Below, in pieces: positions 47,954 to 61,271 of a stretch of 64,000 nt of DNA. Source of the stretch: Manihot esculenta (taxonomy: Eukaryota; Streptophyta; Magnoliopsida; Malpighiales; Euphorbiaceae). The stretch's first letter is position 1. Each line of letters begins with the position of its first letter. Location: NCBI RefSeq assembly GCF_001659605.2, contig NC_035170.2:310001-374000 (forward strand), read 5' to 3'. A program made the position numbers and the translations under genes. The notes under the pieces were generated by a model. It was given only the letters and a program-made list of their open reading frames with translations, did no database searches and had not been told where the DNA came from.

Positions 47954-48075
47954 CTCCCCTTAATTTTTCTTTCTTAATATTCAAAACCTTATCATTGAGT
48001 TCTTGGAAATTTATCCAACTTGCCTATAGGTAGGAAAGAATAGAAAGAGCTCATTTGCATTTATATAGTTGTAGT

Positions 48076-48111
<36 letters not shown>

Positions 48112-49330
48112 TAAAGATGTTGAACATCATCTAATCATTATTGGAAATTTGGATTGAGTTGTGTCTCAATTGGCTAAACTCCACTTTAAGCAAATGGGCT
48201 TTCGCCTGAAGCTAACTCTCCCAGCAGAGCATGGAAATTTTTTAAAAAGTTTTGAGATAATATATATATGGAACCTCACTGCTAGTGGTAGCAATGTAAT
48301 TGATTATTGAAAAATCACAGTTAAACGCTCCATGATGGCTTGCAAAATACCCGTTAAGTTCAATATGAACTGGTTCATACTAATCCATACACAGTACACT
48401 TGCAGAGATTTTCGTTTTTTTTTTATTATTTTTTTAATTTTCACGTGATATATATGTACTTATATACCTTATATACCTTACTTTGAATATCAATGGTTCA
48501 AATTTTTTCCATCATCCCCACAAGACAACAAATTGCATCTAACTTTGGGGGAGCATTGCATGTGCTGTACTCTACTTATATGCTATGGCATCCAGTCCTG
48601 TAGTTAAATCAATTAATATAAAGATAATGTATTTATCTTTGGAATAGGGATTCTCATCCTTTTATATTTTTATTTTGGTGGATTATAATAATTAAAAATA
48701 ATAATATGCATGAAAAGAGATTTCATTGCAGGCCAGCAATATCCTCATTTCTTTACTATTGAGGCCATACATATACATACATCAGAAGCAACAAATGATG
48801 AAGCAGTTGGTGAGGAAATTAACCCATGGAATGATTAAATTGCTTGTGTTTGAGCCTCCAAGAACATGGGTTTTTAGTATTTTAATCTCTCTTTTCTACA
48901 TCTTTATATGATTCAGGAAAAGCTAGCTTAGCCTATGTATATAAATATGTAGGTAGATTGTGGGGTAGCTGGCACTTGCAGCAATTGGGATGCGAGCCAT
49001 TGAATGTGTCAAAACCTTGACTGCAAGGTATATTATAGTGCAGATAGTGAGTGGGTATACATGCATTTACTCAACAAGCAAAATCCATTCAAAGTGGGGT
49101 GAGCTGTTATTTTCGCATGGGGAAGACTTCAAGCGTTCCACTCAATTAGGCTAGCTTAGATTCTCCTTTCTAATAATACAATTCTCAACTATATTTGCAT
49201 TTTAGGATTTGGATGATATGCAGAAATTTAACTGGTTTTAAATGCTCAGCTGTGAACAGTCTCCTGCCCCACCCTGTGGTTTTATTCACATTTTATGATT
49301 TTTGAATCAATTTGTATCAAATTTGTCACG
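47954..49330. other. Upstream region of the MES17-like gene, no gene seen
   Basis: AT-rich non-coding sequence with a (GA)n tract at 48081-48107. Frame 48726-48911 has no family likeness. Confidence 0.5.
48081..48107. repeat. (GA)13 microsatellite near the MES17-like start
   Basis: Perfect GA run about 130-155 bp before the start codon on the minus strand, where it reads as CT repeats typical of plant core promoters and leaders. Confidence 0.9.
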
Positions 49331-49392
49331 CCCATTCTCTAACTTGTAGAAACAGATATAACTCGAAAAACTGATAGAATTTCTCCTACGTT

Positions 49393-50709
49393 ATTCCAAC
49401 ACAATGGTGTTTTGCATCTCCTTCCATATAAATCGTCATAAAAAGCCATGCCGATACTAGTATGATAACTATTATTATAAGAAAACTCTATTAAATGTAT
49501 ATACATATCCCAACTTCCTCTAAACTCCATCACACAAGCCTTCAGCATATCCTCCAAGGTCTGAATAGTTGTTTCTAATTGACCGTATGTCTGAGGGTGA
49601 AAGGAAGTGTTAAACTTCAACTTGGTGCCTAAAGCATTTTGCAAGCTAGACCAAAATAGAGAAGTAAATCTTGGATCTCTATTTAAAATAATGAAAACTA
49701 GAGCACCATGGAATCTTACAATCTCATTGACATAGATCTCTGCTAATTTGTCTGAAGAATAATCCATCCTGACAGGCAAAAAGTATGCTGACTTGGTTAA
49801 TCTATCAACTATCACCCATACTGCATTATGTCCATGCAAAGTACGAGGCAACCCATAAATAAAATCCATAGTAATGTATTTCCACTACCATTTTGGAATA
49901 GAGAGCAGTTGCAGCTTTCTTATTGGATGTTGATATTCTGCTTTAATCTATTGGCATACTAAGCATGTGGACACAAAGTCATTTATTTCTTTTTTCATGC
50001 CTGGCCACTAATAATTTTTCTTAAGATCTCTATATATTTTTGTACTACCCGGATGCATAGAGTAAGTAGAACAACGAGCTTCCTTCATAATCTCTCTCTT
50101 CAAGCTTTTCACTTTGGGTACACATAATCTATTACCAAACGTTAAAGTCCTATCATCCCTTATGGAAAAGTCAGTACGGGTGCCATCTCTTACTTCATTA
50201 CTGATCTTACTCAACTGCTCATCTTGATTATGGGCTTCTTTGACTTTTTCTATCAAAACTAGTCGAACTTTGAGAGTTGCTAATAACACCCATGCATCAT
50301 CCACTGCTAGTTCTACCCTTAAGGATCTGATTTCTAGTAACAAGGGAAGCCGAACTATTTTGAGATAAGCTAAATTACTAAAGGACTTGCAACTAAAGGC
50401 ATCAGCTACCACATTAGCTTTGCCTGGATGATATTCAATGGTACAGTCGTAGTCCTTAAGTAGCTCAATCCACCATCTCTGCCTTAAATTCAACTCCTTT
50501 TGTATGAGAAAATACTTCAAACTCTTGTGATATGTAAAAATTTGGCAAGTCCCGCCATAAAGTTAATGCCTCCATGTCTTTAATGCAAACACAACTGCAG
50601 CTAATTCTAGGTCATGGGTGGGATAATTTAATTCATGTGGTCTAAGCTGTTTAGAAGCATAAGCTATTACCTCCCCATGTTGCATGAGTGCACAACCTAA
50701 ACCCTTGTG
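49393..50709 (-). pseudogene. Fragment of a Tekay-type chromovirus (RNase H to integrase)
   Basis: It closely resembles residues about 1000-1440 of the intact element at 22037-29725: [60 protein letters not shown]. Homology stops sharply at both ends (CWNNVGE near 49393; CTLMQ side near 50709) and there are several stops and substitutions (ISLCW-type drift, VCQ followed by a stop). It is an older, truncated relative on the opposite strand. Confidence 0.85.
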
Positions 50710-51194
50710 ACCTAGTCTGGTAAAACCCGCCTTGTAGCCTTATATAGTGGGACCAATGCCCGGATGGTCTAGCCTAACTCGCCTTGTGACCTGGCCTGGC
50801 AGAACCCGCCTTGTAACCTCTTATTGTCTTTTTTTTTTTTTTTTTTTTGAGGAAGGCAATCCCATTGTTTGTTATCACTAAAGAACATAATATATGAAAA
50901 TACCTCGTTAACTTTATTATTAAAAAGGAATATATTACAAATATATTGAGAGTAGGGGACCATTTGGCTCCCTAAACTATCTAGCTTGTAAAACTTCTGG
51001 GTGAATAACCTCCAAGACTTAAAATATTTTTTTAGCCATCCGAAAATTTATTTACTTTCCCTGACTACCCCTAGGTCCTTCTATTATTACATGTATGACC
51101 CCTACAGGCTTTCGATCAGAGGTTGTTTTGGACAATGGTTCCTCGGGCTCAGATATATTTTCTTCCCTTCCCTTCCCTTTCCTTCTTTGTGAAT
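50710..51194. other. Non-coding, short direct repeats and poly-T
   Basis: The phrase ccttgtgacctagtctgg...cccgccttgtag near 50700-50735 recurs as ccttgtgacctggcctgg...cccgccttgtaa near 50780-50818. A T run follows at 50828-50848. No gene is seen. Confidence 0.4.
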
Positions 51195-51910
51195 TTTCAA
51201 AGGGTACCGTCCCTTATCAGCCTCTCAATCTCATCCTTTAGTTGCTGACATTCTTCTGTTATATGATTATAATCCTTTTGAAAGCGACAGTACTTTATCC
51301 TGTCTTGTTTCTCTACCTTTTCAGGATTGAGCTTGGATGGCCACCTGATTTTTTTTGTTATTTCTCATGATCCACATCAAAATACGGGTTCGTAAGTTAA
51401 TGGAGTGTAATTCTTATACTTACTTTGGTCATCCCTCTTTCGCGAGATGGGATAACTCTTGAAACAATCCGGCCCAAACTGGCCCAAATAACTTTTAGAC
51501 CCACTTTCTACTTGGTCCAAAATAGTTAACCCAAGTTATTTAGTAGTTTCGTGCTAGCTATTATATACAATTCGGAATTACTGTAATTTTTTGATGTGGG
51601 ACGGAATTCACAAGTAGCTGTGGTCTCCTTCATGTCTGCGTCTCTCGGACGTCTGACCTTACTTTTGATTCGGCCTCTTGTCTTCTTTTAATGCCTAGAC
51701 TTCATTATCCAACCTAATATACTTTTGGGTTTTGTCTATCAACTGTTGATATGTCGCGACTAGATTTTTAATTAAGGAATTCATGAATTTGAAGTTGTGG
51801 GTTCCTTTTTTTCAATGCTTCGTATGCTATCTCATGATTTAACTCTTCCACCTGTATGGCTTTAGTATTGAAACGTAAGATAAAACTCCTTAAAAACTCA
51901 CCCTCTAGCT
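51195..51910 (-). pseudogene. gag relic of a Tat-type Ty3/gypsy element
   Basis: Two decayed pieces on the minus strand: 51910-51700 (SFLRSFILRFNTKAIQVEEL, then TYQQLIDKTQKYIRLDNEV) and 51340-51195 ([32 protein letters not shown]). This is the gag body followed by the CRFH-dyGH-teeC-qLkdeIe knuckle region of Tat-type elements. The dispersed repeat at 51470-51615 sits between them. Confidence 0.65.
51470..51615 (-). repeat. Copy of the dispersed repeat family seen at 30246-31290
   Basis: Gtttcgtgctagctattata, the caatccggcccaaa block and the aacccaagttatttagtagt block match the inverted copy at 31110-31240. It splits the gag relic. Confidence 0.65.
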
Positions 51911-52901
51911 AGCGGATTTTTCGCAAGTCAAAGAAAAGTTTTTTAGGAGATATGTAAGTAATAAATCTAGATTTAAATAATGCGGTAAATTATTAGTATA
52001 TGTGCCTTAGACCATTAATCTAAACCTTTATGTTACTCATTTTATTATTAACAAAGAGGTTTTGTTATCATTGTTATTTGTTTGCATATTATATAATAAT
52101 AATTTATATCTCTAGTTCTTATTATTATAGAGATAATAATATATATAGCTGGAATGCATATTGATTAATAATCATGAGATGATTATATGTATAGAGATGC
52201 AAATCAATATCATAGATGCTTGTTAGAGAATAAAATATTGGATAGACCCACACTGAAATCACTATATGGATTAGTGTCATTAGTGAATCTCATAATAGTT
52301 ATGAATTAATCCTTAGACTTGAGATTGTAATAGTTTTCGACGTAAGGACTATTATGTTTTAACATAATCAAATGTTGTCTTTAATCAGATAATTATAAAG
52401 GTTATGATCGAGTATAATAGAAATTATATAGAGGATATTAAACAATCAAGATAGAATTTATCTCTCTCTCCGAGAGAGATATCTTCTAGACCCCTCGATA
52501 AATCATACTAAGAAATGTATGGCTATACTCAAATGAATTGATAGTATGATCAATGACATTTGATTTTATCAGTCTACTTGGAGATCGAGTAATCATAAGT
52601 TTGAACAATGTGAGTATGACACTGAACATGACTTATGTTCAAACTAGATATTATATGACAAAAGAATTAATGTATGTTCTATTATAAGGCTTTAATTGGA
52701 CAATTGATCCTCCTATTAATTGGATAATTATAATGTTTTACTAGATGCTACTTATAACTTGTAGGTTTTAATAAAGATTGAGTCTACTGCCAATTAATAT
52801 GGGCTTGTCGGGTCGCATACAAAGAATGCATTATTGGACTGGACATTAGTAATGAACTTGATGTCTATTAATCTGATACTAATAATAATATTAATATTCG
52901 A

Positions 52902-52976
<75 letters not shown>

Positions 52977-53476
52977 ATAATAATAATATTAATAAATCAA
53001 TCTGTATTTGATATAGATTAGAATATATTTCGTTTCTCTCTCCATTTCAATTTGAGTTAGATAAATATATTGACTATTTGTTTTGGTTAGACTACATAAT
53101 AGAAACACGTTCTATAAGAGTAAGAGAGTTGAGAACTCATGTTCTTTTTAGTACTCTTCTAAAAACAAGAAAAGAAAAAGGGAAAACTGAGAAGCTCTAG
53201 CCGTTTTCAAGTGCTAGTACTCCAAACAGCAAGCATTCGTATGGATACCAATAGAGAGTGTTCACGAGAAGTAGCACCTAAAGTTATTGAATATTTCAAA
53301 AGCTTCTAAAGGATTAGAATTCAAATTATTCTTTTCGAATTAAACAGATCACTTGGTTCCTAGGAGGTAATCTAAAATCAAATTTTTGTTCCGTTGCATA
53401 TTTTTATTTGCTATGATCTCTGGATTTGCTAACAACTGTGTAAAGCTTTGTATTGAACCTGAACTTAGATGTTGGT
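51911..53476. other. AT-rich non-coding region with a (ATT)n tract
   Basis: No coding capacity is seen. The smooth AT-rich sequence with mirrored phrases looks like old LTR or other transposon non-coding DNA, but I cannot name it. (ATT)n runs from 52903 to 52975, about 24 units. Confidence 0.45.
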
Positions 53477-55558
53477 TGTAACAGCCCGGAAACCGAACTG
53501 ATACCAGCGCTAGGATCCAGATCGGCTTAAGGCCGCCGGGACCCGTAGCAAGTCTGCTGTGAACTCTGTGTACCTGTGAAATCCCATACATGATCATACA
53601 TTTTCTGTAAACATTAAAACTTTTCTCTGTTCCAAGGCTTAACCTGTGCATACACTATCTCTGTACTGTAAAACCCCTGCTAGAGCTCTCATCTTTGCTC
53701 TAAGCGGGTCCACTCATATACTGTTAAGTCTGGTTTTTCATATATATAACATAAAACATTTACATAAAAGATCATGTATACAAAAGGATGACAACTCATA
53801 AGGTCAAGCATCATCTATACAACATACACTATCTTTTCCAATTACATGTCCACACTAGCTATTACATAACTCTTCTCTTTATCTGTACCCTGCTGACCTC
53901 TCTGGATACTGAACCTGCAAGACTGGGGTTAAGGGAGAGGGGTGAGCTATACTAGCCCAGTGAGCAGTACATATAAAACATGTTCTAAAACATGATCTCA
54001 TGAAATGCATCACAACACAAGTAAATCACATAATCTCAGACGGACTAATTCAAAATTCCCCCACATTGCCCGACCCGCGAAGGAGCTCCTCAGGTCTTCA
54101 TTCAGCACCCTATGGTACCGTCTGTCCGGCCCTTTCAGGGCTCCTCAGGTCTTCATTTAGGGGGCTAATGAATCCAAGCTACGCCCGATCTGTACATGCA
54201 CTGATTAATGCAACATCTTCGTGCTCACTAATGCAATACTATAACATAGCATGAATGATGCATGAAACATACTAAAAATGTTTGAGTTCTCATATTAAAA
54301 GATTTCATTCAGTTCCATTCACCTATGGCTGACTCTGTGCTGACTCTGCAGGTTCTGAAGCAGTGCTCACTGTTGACCTCCTTGGTTCCTTTGGTCCGTT
54401 CCTACACAGGTGGACTGAAATGAGGGACCAAACTAACTCAAGAACATCCCTAAGAAACTCCCCAAAAATCCTCTAAAGCATCCTAGAACAATCACATAAA
54501 ACATGCAAAAGAAAGATGGACAGGGCACTTTCGGCGGCAGGTTCGGCGGCCGAAACTCCCCTCCAGAGACGAAACTCATGCATGTTCGGCGGCACCTTCG
54601 GCAGCCGAAAGTCTCATCCAGAGATGAAACTCAACCTTCGGCGGCACGTTCGGCTGCCGAACCTTGCCTCCAGAGACGAAAGTCCAAATGTTCGGAGGCA
54701 AGCTTTGGCAGCCGAAACTGCCTCCATAAGGGGTTCGGCGGCCGAACTTTCCTTCGGCGGCCGAACCTGGTTTTGCCCGTTTGGCAGAAACCTGCTCTGT
54801 TTCATGCAAACTTCACCCAAAACCTATCCAACATGCATAGCAACTACTCCCAACTAACATATACCATAGAACATGCATAAAGAGGGCTAAACCTATCCTA
54901 ACACCTCCAAATAACCATAGCAAACCACACTTAACATGCTTAACACAAAAATCACCAAAAACCTCATCTAAACCTACTCATGCATACTACCCATGAAACA
55001 GCCATAAAACCTTCAAAAATCAAGAAAGGAAGTTCAAGATCTTCCCTTACCTCTTCCAAACAAGAGATTGAACGATCCCTACGTGGGAGATATGGAGAAA
55101 TCCTCTCTCAAACTCTCCAAGCTTCCAAACTTGCTCTTTTGCTCAAAAACTTCAAAACCACATGAAAATCCATCAAAACCATGAACGATTGGAGAAAACA
55201 CATAAATCACCCAAGGAAGATCAAGTCTCACCTCAGCTCGTGCAAATGGAAAGAAAATCTTATCCATTTGACCGAACTAGGGCCTTTTATAGTTGGCTGG
55301 CCAGACCAACCACGACGGCCGAATGAGAACCCGAATGCCATGCACGTTCGGCGGCCGAAAGTCACCTTCGGCGGCCGAACCTTGGCTTTTCTGCCTTGGC
55401 GCTTTTCTTGCAAAACCTTACTTCTTTAAACACTTAAAAACATGAAAATGCTTTCAAAACATAGAAAAACATAATCCGTACCCTTCCAGAGGCTTCTGAC
55501 ATTAGAAATGCCACCGGAGTACAGGACTTCCGACGCCGGACTCTAGCCGGGTATTACA
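53477..55558 (-). mobile_element. 3' LTR of a minus-strand chromovirus (2082 bp)
   Basis: On the plus strand it runs from tgtaacagcccggaaaccga to ccgggtattaca, so on the minus strand it begins TGTAATACCC and ends CTGTTACA. The PPT of the element abuts it on the right. Several TTCGGCGGCCGAA-type dyads lie at 54530-54770 and 55346-55380. Its left flank is ttggt (53472-53476); the matching duplication would be outside the window. Confidence 0.85.
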
Positions 55559-55572
55559 TTCTCCCCCCCTTA
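55559..55572 (-). other. Polypurine tract
   Basis: Minus strand AAGGGGGGGAGAA immediately before the 3' LTR, 70 bp after the integrase/chromodomain stop. Confidence 0.85.
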
Positions 55573-55640
55573 AGAACATTCGTCCCCGAATGTCCTCAAA
55601 CACGAAGCACATAAACACATAGAAAAGGGGAAAACTAACC

Positions 55641-58600
55641 TTAAAACAGATATGGGTATTGCTGGAGCATAGACTCCCGTGTCTCCCAGGTGCACTCTTC
55701 TAGGTTATGGTGGTTCCACAGGACTTTTACCATCGGAATTTCCTTGTTTCTCAACTTTCTGATCTGGGTGTCAATGATCCTCACTGGCTGCTCTACATAT
55801 GTGAGATCTCCTAGGATCTCCACATCAGGCTCACTGAGAACCTGACCCGGATCTGACACAAATTTCCGTAGCATAGAAACATGAAAAACCGAATGGATTC
55901 TTTCCATAGATGCAGGTAAATCCAGCTTGTACGACACATTCCCGATCCTGTGCAGAATCTCAAAGGGACCAATATATCGTGGAGCTAGCTTACCCTTTCT
56001 CCCAAAGCGAACCACGCCCTTCATTGGAGACACCTTCAGCAAAACCATATCCCCCTCCTGAAACTCTATCTGCTTCCTACGGACATCTGCATAGCTTTTC
56101 TGTCTGCTGACAGCTGTTTTGATCCTCTCTCTGATGATAGGCACTAATCTGCTGGTAATCTCGACTAACTCTGGCCCTGCAAGAGCCTTCTCTTCAACCT
56201 CTTCCCAGCAAACAGGTGTTCTGCACTTCCTCCCATACAGAGCTTCATAAGGAGCCATCCCTATGCTAGCATGATGGCTGTTATTGGAGGCAAACTCCAT
56301 CAGAGGTAGATGCTGCCTCCAAGAATCGCCAAAGTCTAACACACACATTCGGAGCATATCCTCTATTGTCTGGATGGTCCTCTCTGACTGACCGTTTGTC
56401 TGTGGATGGAAAGCAATGCTAAAATCTAACCTCGTGCCCATAGCAGCTTACAGACTAAGCCAAAACCTGGAGGTGAATTGAGGTCCTCTATCTGATACAA
56501 TTGACACAGGAACTCCATGCAGCCTTACTATCTCTTCTACATACACCTGCGCTAGCTTGTCCATAGAATAGTTACTCCTGACTGGAATGAAGTGAGCAGA
56601 TTTAGTCAGTCTATCCACAATCACCCATATGGAGTCGAGCCTGTTGGACGTCACCGGTAACCCCACTACAAAATCCATCGCTATATTCTCCCACTTCCAC
56701 TCTGGAATCGGCAGTGGGTTAAGCATTCCAGCCGGCTTCTGGTGCTCTAGCTTCACCCTTTGACATGTTTCGCAGGCTGACACATACTGTGCCACTTCTC
56801 TCTTCATCGCTGGCCACCAATATACTCTTCTCAGATCTTGATACATCTTGGTGGCTCCAGGGTGAACGCTATACCTTGCATTATGAGCTTCCCTCATAAT
56901 GTCTTCCTTTAAACTGCTGTCATCTGGTACGCATAACCTCTTCCCGTGACGAAGAATCCCCTCACTGTCAAATCTGAACTCCGCACTATTGCCTGACTGA
57001 ACAGTCTTGGCAATTTTCACTAACTCAGGGTCCTCATGCTGTTTCAGAGCTACTTGCTCTAGAAACACGGGTGTAACTCTCATCTGTGCAATTAAAGCAC
57101 CTGTACCAGATAACTCTAACTGTAACCCTTCCTCCATGAGCTTGTAGAAATCCTTCACCACCGGCCTCCTCTCTGCTGCAATGTGGGCTAAACTGCCGAG
57201 TGACTTCCGGCTTAAGGCATCAGCTACAACATTAGCCTTACCCGGGTGATACTGGATCTTGCAATCATAGTCACTGAGCAATTCTACCCACCGTCTCTGC
57301 CTCAAGTTGAGCTCTCTCTGGCTCAAGATGTGCTGCAGGCTCTTATGATCCGTGAAGATCTCACACTTTACCCCATAGAGGTAATGCCTCCACATCTTGA
57401 GTGCAAAGATAACTGCTGCCAACTCCAGATCGTGTGTAGGATAGTTCAGCTCGTGCTTCTTCAGCTGTCTAGAAGCATAAGCTATCACTCTGTCATTCTG
57501 CATCAACACACAACCCAATCCCACTCGAGATGCATCACAGAACACTGTGAAGTCTTCATCACTAATCGACAGAGCTAACACCGGTGCTGAAGTCAACCGT
57601 CTCTTCAGTTCTTCAAAACTCTCTTCACACTCTTCTGACCATACGAACTTCTGGTTCTTTCTGGTCAATCTGGTCATCGGACAAACAATCTTCGAGAAGT
57701 CCTAAACGAACCTCCGATAGTAGCCTGCCAAACCCAGAAAACCCTTGATCTCCATTACTGTCATGGGTGTAGGCCAGTGAGCTACTGCCTCTACCTTCTT
57801 GGGGTCCACTGCTATACCTTCATCTGATACTACATGCCCCAAGAAAGAAATGCTCCTCAGCCAGAACTCGCACTTAGAGAACTTGGCATACAAGCCATGC
57901 TCCCTCAAAGTCTGCAAGACTATCCTCAGATGCTGGGCATGCTCATCTGCATCCCTGGAGTACACTAAGATATCATCTATAAAGACAATCACAAAGTGAT
58001 CCAGGTACTCTCTGAAAACTCTGTTCATGAGATCCATGAATGCTGCAGGGGCGTTAGTTAACCCGAATGGCATTACTAGGAACTCATAATGCCCATATCT
58101 GGTCCTGAAAGCTGTCTTGGGTACATCCTCTTCCCTGATTCTCAACTGATGGTATCCGGATCTCAGATCTATCTTAGAGAAACATCATGCTCCTGACAGC
58201 TGGTCGAATAGATCATCGATCCTGGGTAGAGGATACTTGTTCTTGGTAGTGACCTTGTTCAACTGCCTGTAGTCGATACAAAGTCGAAGAGGTCCATCCT
58301 TCTTCTTGACAAACAATACTGGAGCACCCCAAGGTGAGGTACTTGGGCGGATGAAACCCTTATCTACCAACTCCTGTAACTGCTCTTTCAATTCTCTTAG
58401 CTCTACTGGTGCCATCCTGTAGGGAGGAATAGAGATCGGTCTCGTACCAGGCATTAACTCTATCTCGAACTCTATTTCCCTAACAGGTGGTAGTCTTGGA
58501 AGCTCTTCAGGAAACACATCTGGGAATTCTCTAACAACTGGTATTAAGGATGGTTCCCTAACCTGCATGTCTAGCTCTCTCACATGAGCTAGGAACCCCT

Positions 58601-60127
58601 GACAACCCCTCCTCAACAACCTACGAGCCTTAAGGGCTGATATCAAACCTCTAGGTGTCCCTTTCCTGTCCCTTTCCTGTCTCCTCTGAAGACACACTCT
58701 GACCCATCCTGGTCTCTGAAATTGACTACCTTGTCCCTGCAGTTCAAGGTAGCATTATACGTAGATAACCAATCCATCCCTAGAATGACATCAAAATCTG
58801 CCAACTCTAGAACCACAAGGTCAGCTGGAAGGTATCTACCCTCTATACACACTGGACTGACTTGACAGACTGACTCTACCAATGATGGGTCACATCTAGG
58901 TCCACTGACCCAGAGAGGACACTCTAACTCGGAAACTATCAAACCCAACCTCTCTGCGGCTCTAGAAGCAATGAAAGAGTGAGAAGCATCGGGGTCCATC
59001 AAAGCATACACCTCTGAACACCCAATGATTAGATTACCTGACACCACTGTGTTCGATGTATCTGCCTCTTGTTGAGTCATGGTGAAAATCCGTGCTGGGG
59101 CTGACGGACCTGCACCTCGGGAACCCATCCCTGATGAAGAGGCTGACCCTCTTCCTCTACCTCTACCACTGCTCTATGGTACGGCTGAAACTGCTGGCTG
59201 TGCTACACTGCCTGAGGTCATCTGCTGGGATGGTGCCATAAAGGTCGCCTGGGGACATTCTCGTGCAATATGTCCCTCTCGCCCACATCTATAGCAGGCT
59301 GTAGATCCCATCAGACAAACCCCTCTGTGTGGTTTCCCACATTTCTGACATACTGAACTGCCTGTGCCAGAGCTGGAGGCGCTTCCCATTCCCAGTCCTG
59401 ACTTAATCCTGCTCCAGAACTTGCCTCTCTTGGACTTAAACTTCTCTCCTTTTCTGCTGCCAGAAACTGCTGCACTGGGGTCTTAGAACCCGAAGACTGT
59501 GCCACCTGCCGCTTTCCTGTTCCCTGTATGATGGCACTCGCCTCCATTTTTCTGGCTGCATCCACAATAGAGTGGAAACTCTCTTTCTCTGCTGGAAGAA
59601 TCAAGGAGAAATACATGGGGTGAAGCCTTATGGCATATCTCCTTGCTTTCTTCTGATCCGTATCATACGCCTGACCTACATATGGTAACAATTCCAGGAA
59701 CTTATCTGTATACTCATCAACGCTCATCTCCTCTGTCTGTCTTAGCTGTTCGAACTCGACAACCTTCATCTCCCTAGAACTGTCAGGAAAAGCCCACCCT
59801 GTGAACTCATTGGCGAACTCTTCCCATGACATGCTGTCTATTCTGGGGTCCACATAGTTCTTAAACCATTCTTTGGCTTTCTTGCACTTTAATGTGAACC
59901 CTGCCATCTCAATGGCCCTACTCTCATCAGCTCCCAACTCACTGGTTATCATTCTAACTGCACTCAGGTACTCAAAGGGATCATCTCCTGTATTGAATTT
60001 AGAAGCATCCAACTTTAAGTACTCGGTCATCTTCACCTTATGTCCCCCTGATGAACTAGGCTGCTGTGCTTCAACAACAGGGGCTACAGGTTCTGGTGGT
60101 GGTGGAGGTACTATTTCTCTTGGTTTA
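55641..60127 (-). pseudogene. Chromovirus gag-pol, broken by frameshifts and stops
   Basis: Read downward from 60127: gag (KMTEYLKLDASKFNTGDDPF to about 59390); CCHC knuckle CYRCGREGHIARECP in another frame (59389-59174); protease 59128-58643 with LMDPDASHSF, where the usual Gly after DP is Asp; RT in two pieces (58697-58185 and 58145-57702, FIDDILVYS intact); RNase H and integrase 57677-56448; end of integrase and chromodomain-like tail 56441-55641 (KVLWNHHNLEECTWETRESM). At least four frame breaks separate these. The chromodomain and gene order put it with Tekay/Del-type chromoviruses, a family distinct from the intact one at 22037. The first codons of the open gag frame (up to 60168) come from the inserted inverted-repeat element, not from gag. 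Confidence 0.88.
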
Positions 60128-61271
60128 TGTAACAGCCCGGCCCTTTCACTGGCACTGTTACCATTCACGGCCTAGGGCTATCCCTCGCTTGGCCTCGTGC
60201 CACCTCGGGCTTTCCACTGGCGTCGTGAACAGCTTTTAACATCCATTCACCCTCACAGGTTCCTGGCAGGATTTGTCCCCTTGGGTTCTCGCATCGCATC
60301 CTTCCCCAAGTGGATTTGGCCCAAATTTCCCTTTGGAAATTAGGTCGCCTCCCCCACTACTCGAACCCTTGACCTCCCACTTTAAGGGAATAGTCTGGTG
60401 AGAGTGAGTGGAATAATTTTTATGTAGCAGCCTGGCCCTTTCACCGGCACTGTTACCGTTCACGGCCCAGGGCTATCCCTCGCCTGGCCTCGTGCCACCT
60501 CGGGCTTTCCACTGGCGTCGTGAATAGCTTTTAACATCCATTCACCCTCACGGGTTCCTGACAGGATTTGTCCCCTTGGGTTCTCGCATCGCATCCTTCC
60601 CCAAGTGGATTTGGCCCAAATTTCCCTTTGGAAATTAGGTCGCCTCCCCCACTACTTGAACCCTTGACCTCCCACTTTAAGGGAATAGTCTGGTGAGAGT
60701 GAGTACCAATTATTCCAATTGGAATAATTGGTACTCACTCTACCGTTCACGGCCCAGGGCTATCCCTCGCCTGGCCTCGTGCCACCTCGGGCTTTCCACT
60801 GGCGTCGTGAACAGCTTTTAACATCCATTCACCCTCACGGGTTCCTGGCAGGATTTGTCCCCTTGGATTCTCGCATCACATCCTTCCCCAAGTGGATTTG
60901 GCCCAAATTTCCCTTTGGAAATTAGGTCGCCTCCCCCACTACTCGAACCCTTGACCTCCCACTTTAAGGGAATAGTTGGAACAATTGGTACTCACTCTCA
61001 CCAGACTATTCCCTTAAAGTGGGAGGTCAAGGGTTCGAGTAGTGGGGGAGGCGACCTAATTTCCAAAGGGAAATTTGGGCCAAATCCACTTGGGGAAGGA
61101 TGTGATGCGAGAATCCAAGGGGACAAATCCTGCCAGGAACCCGTGAGGGTGAATGGATGTTAAAAGCTGTTCACGACGCCAGTGGAAAGCCCGAGGTGGC
61201 ACGAGGCCAGGCGAGGGATAGCCCTGGGCCGTGAACGGTAACAGTGCCGGTGAAAGGGTCGGGCTGTTACA
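60128..61271. repeat. Cluster of ~290-bp inverted-repeat (foldback) units inside gag
   Basis: Unit 1 60128-60422, unit 2 60423-60718 and a 5'-truncated unit 3 (60741-60974) run forward; unit 4 (about 60975-61271) runs in reverse. Complete units start tgtaacagcccggccctttc (unit 2: tgtagcagcctggccc) and end near gagtgagtaccaattattcc; the reverse unit ends gggctgttaca. Read on the minus strand, each has a tRNA-like stretch with gggaggtcaagggttcgagt. No coding capacity. Related element at 61750-62250. Confidence 0.75.
60697..60740. repeat. 44-bp perfect palindrome
   Basis: The 22 bases ending accaattattccaa are followed at once by their exact reverse complement. It marks the junction between two foldback units. 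Confidence 0.9.

Noticed and set aside
60236..60463. 75-codon ORF and similar ones at 60728-61397
   Set aside because: Arise from the foldback unit in various frames and orientations; repeated in every copy without protein-like character.
60900..61060. tRNA gene (GGTTCGAGT box)
   Set aside because: No acceptor stem, A box or anticodon arm could be fitted; kept only as a tRNA-like stretch.
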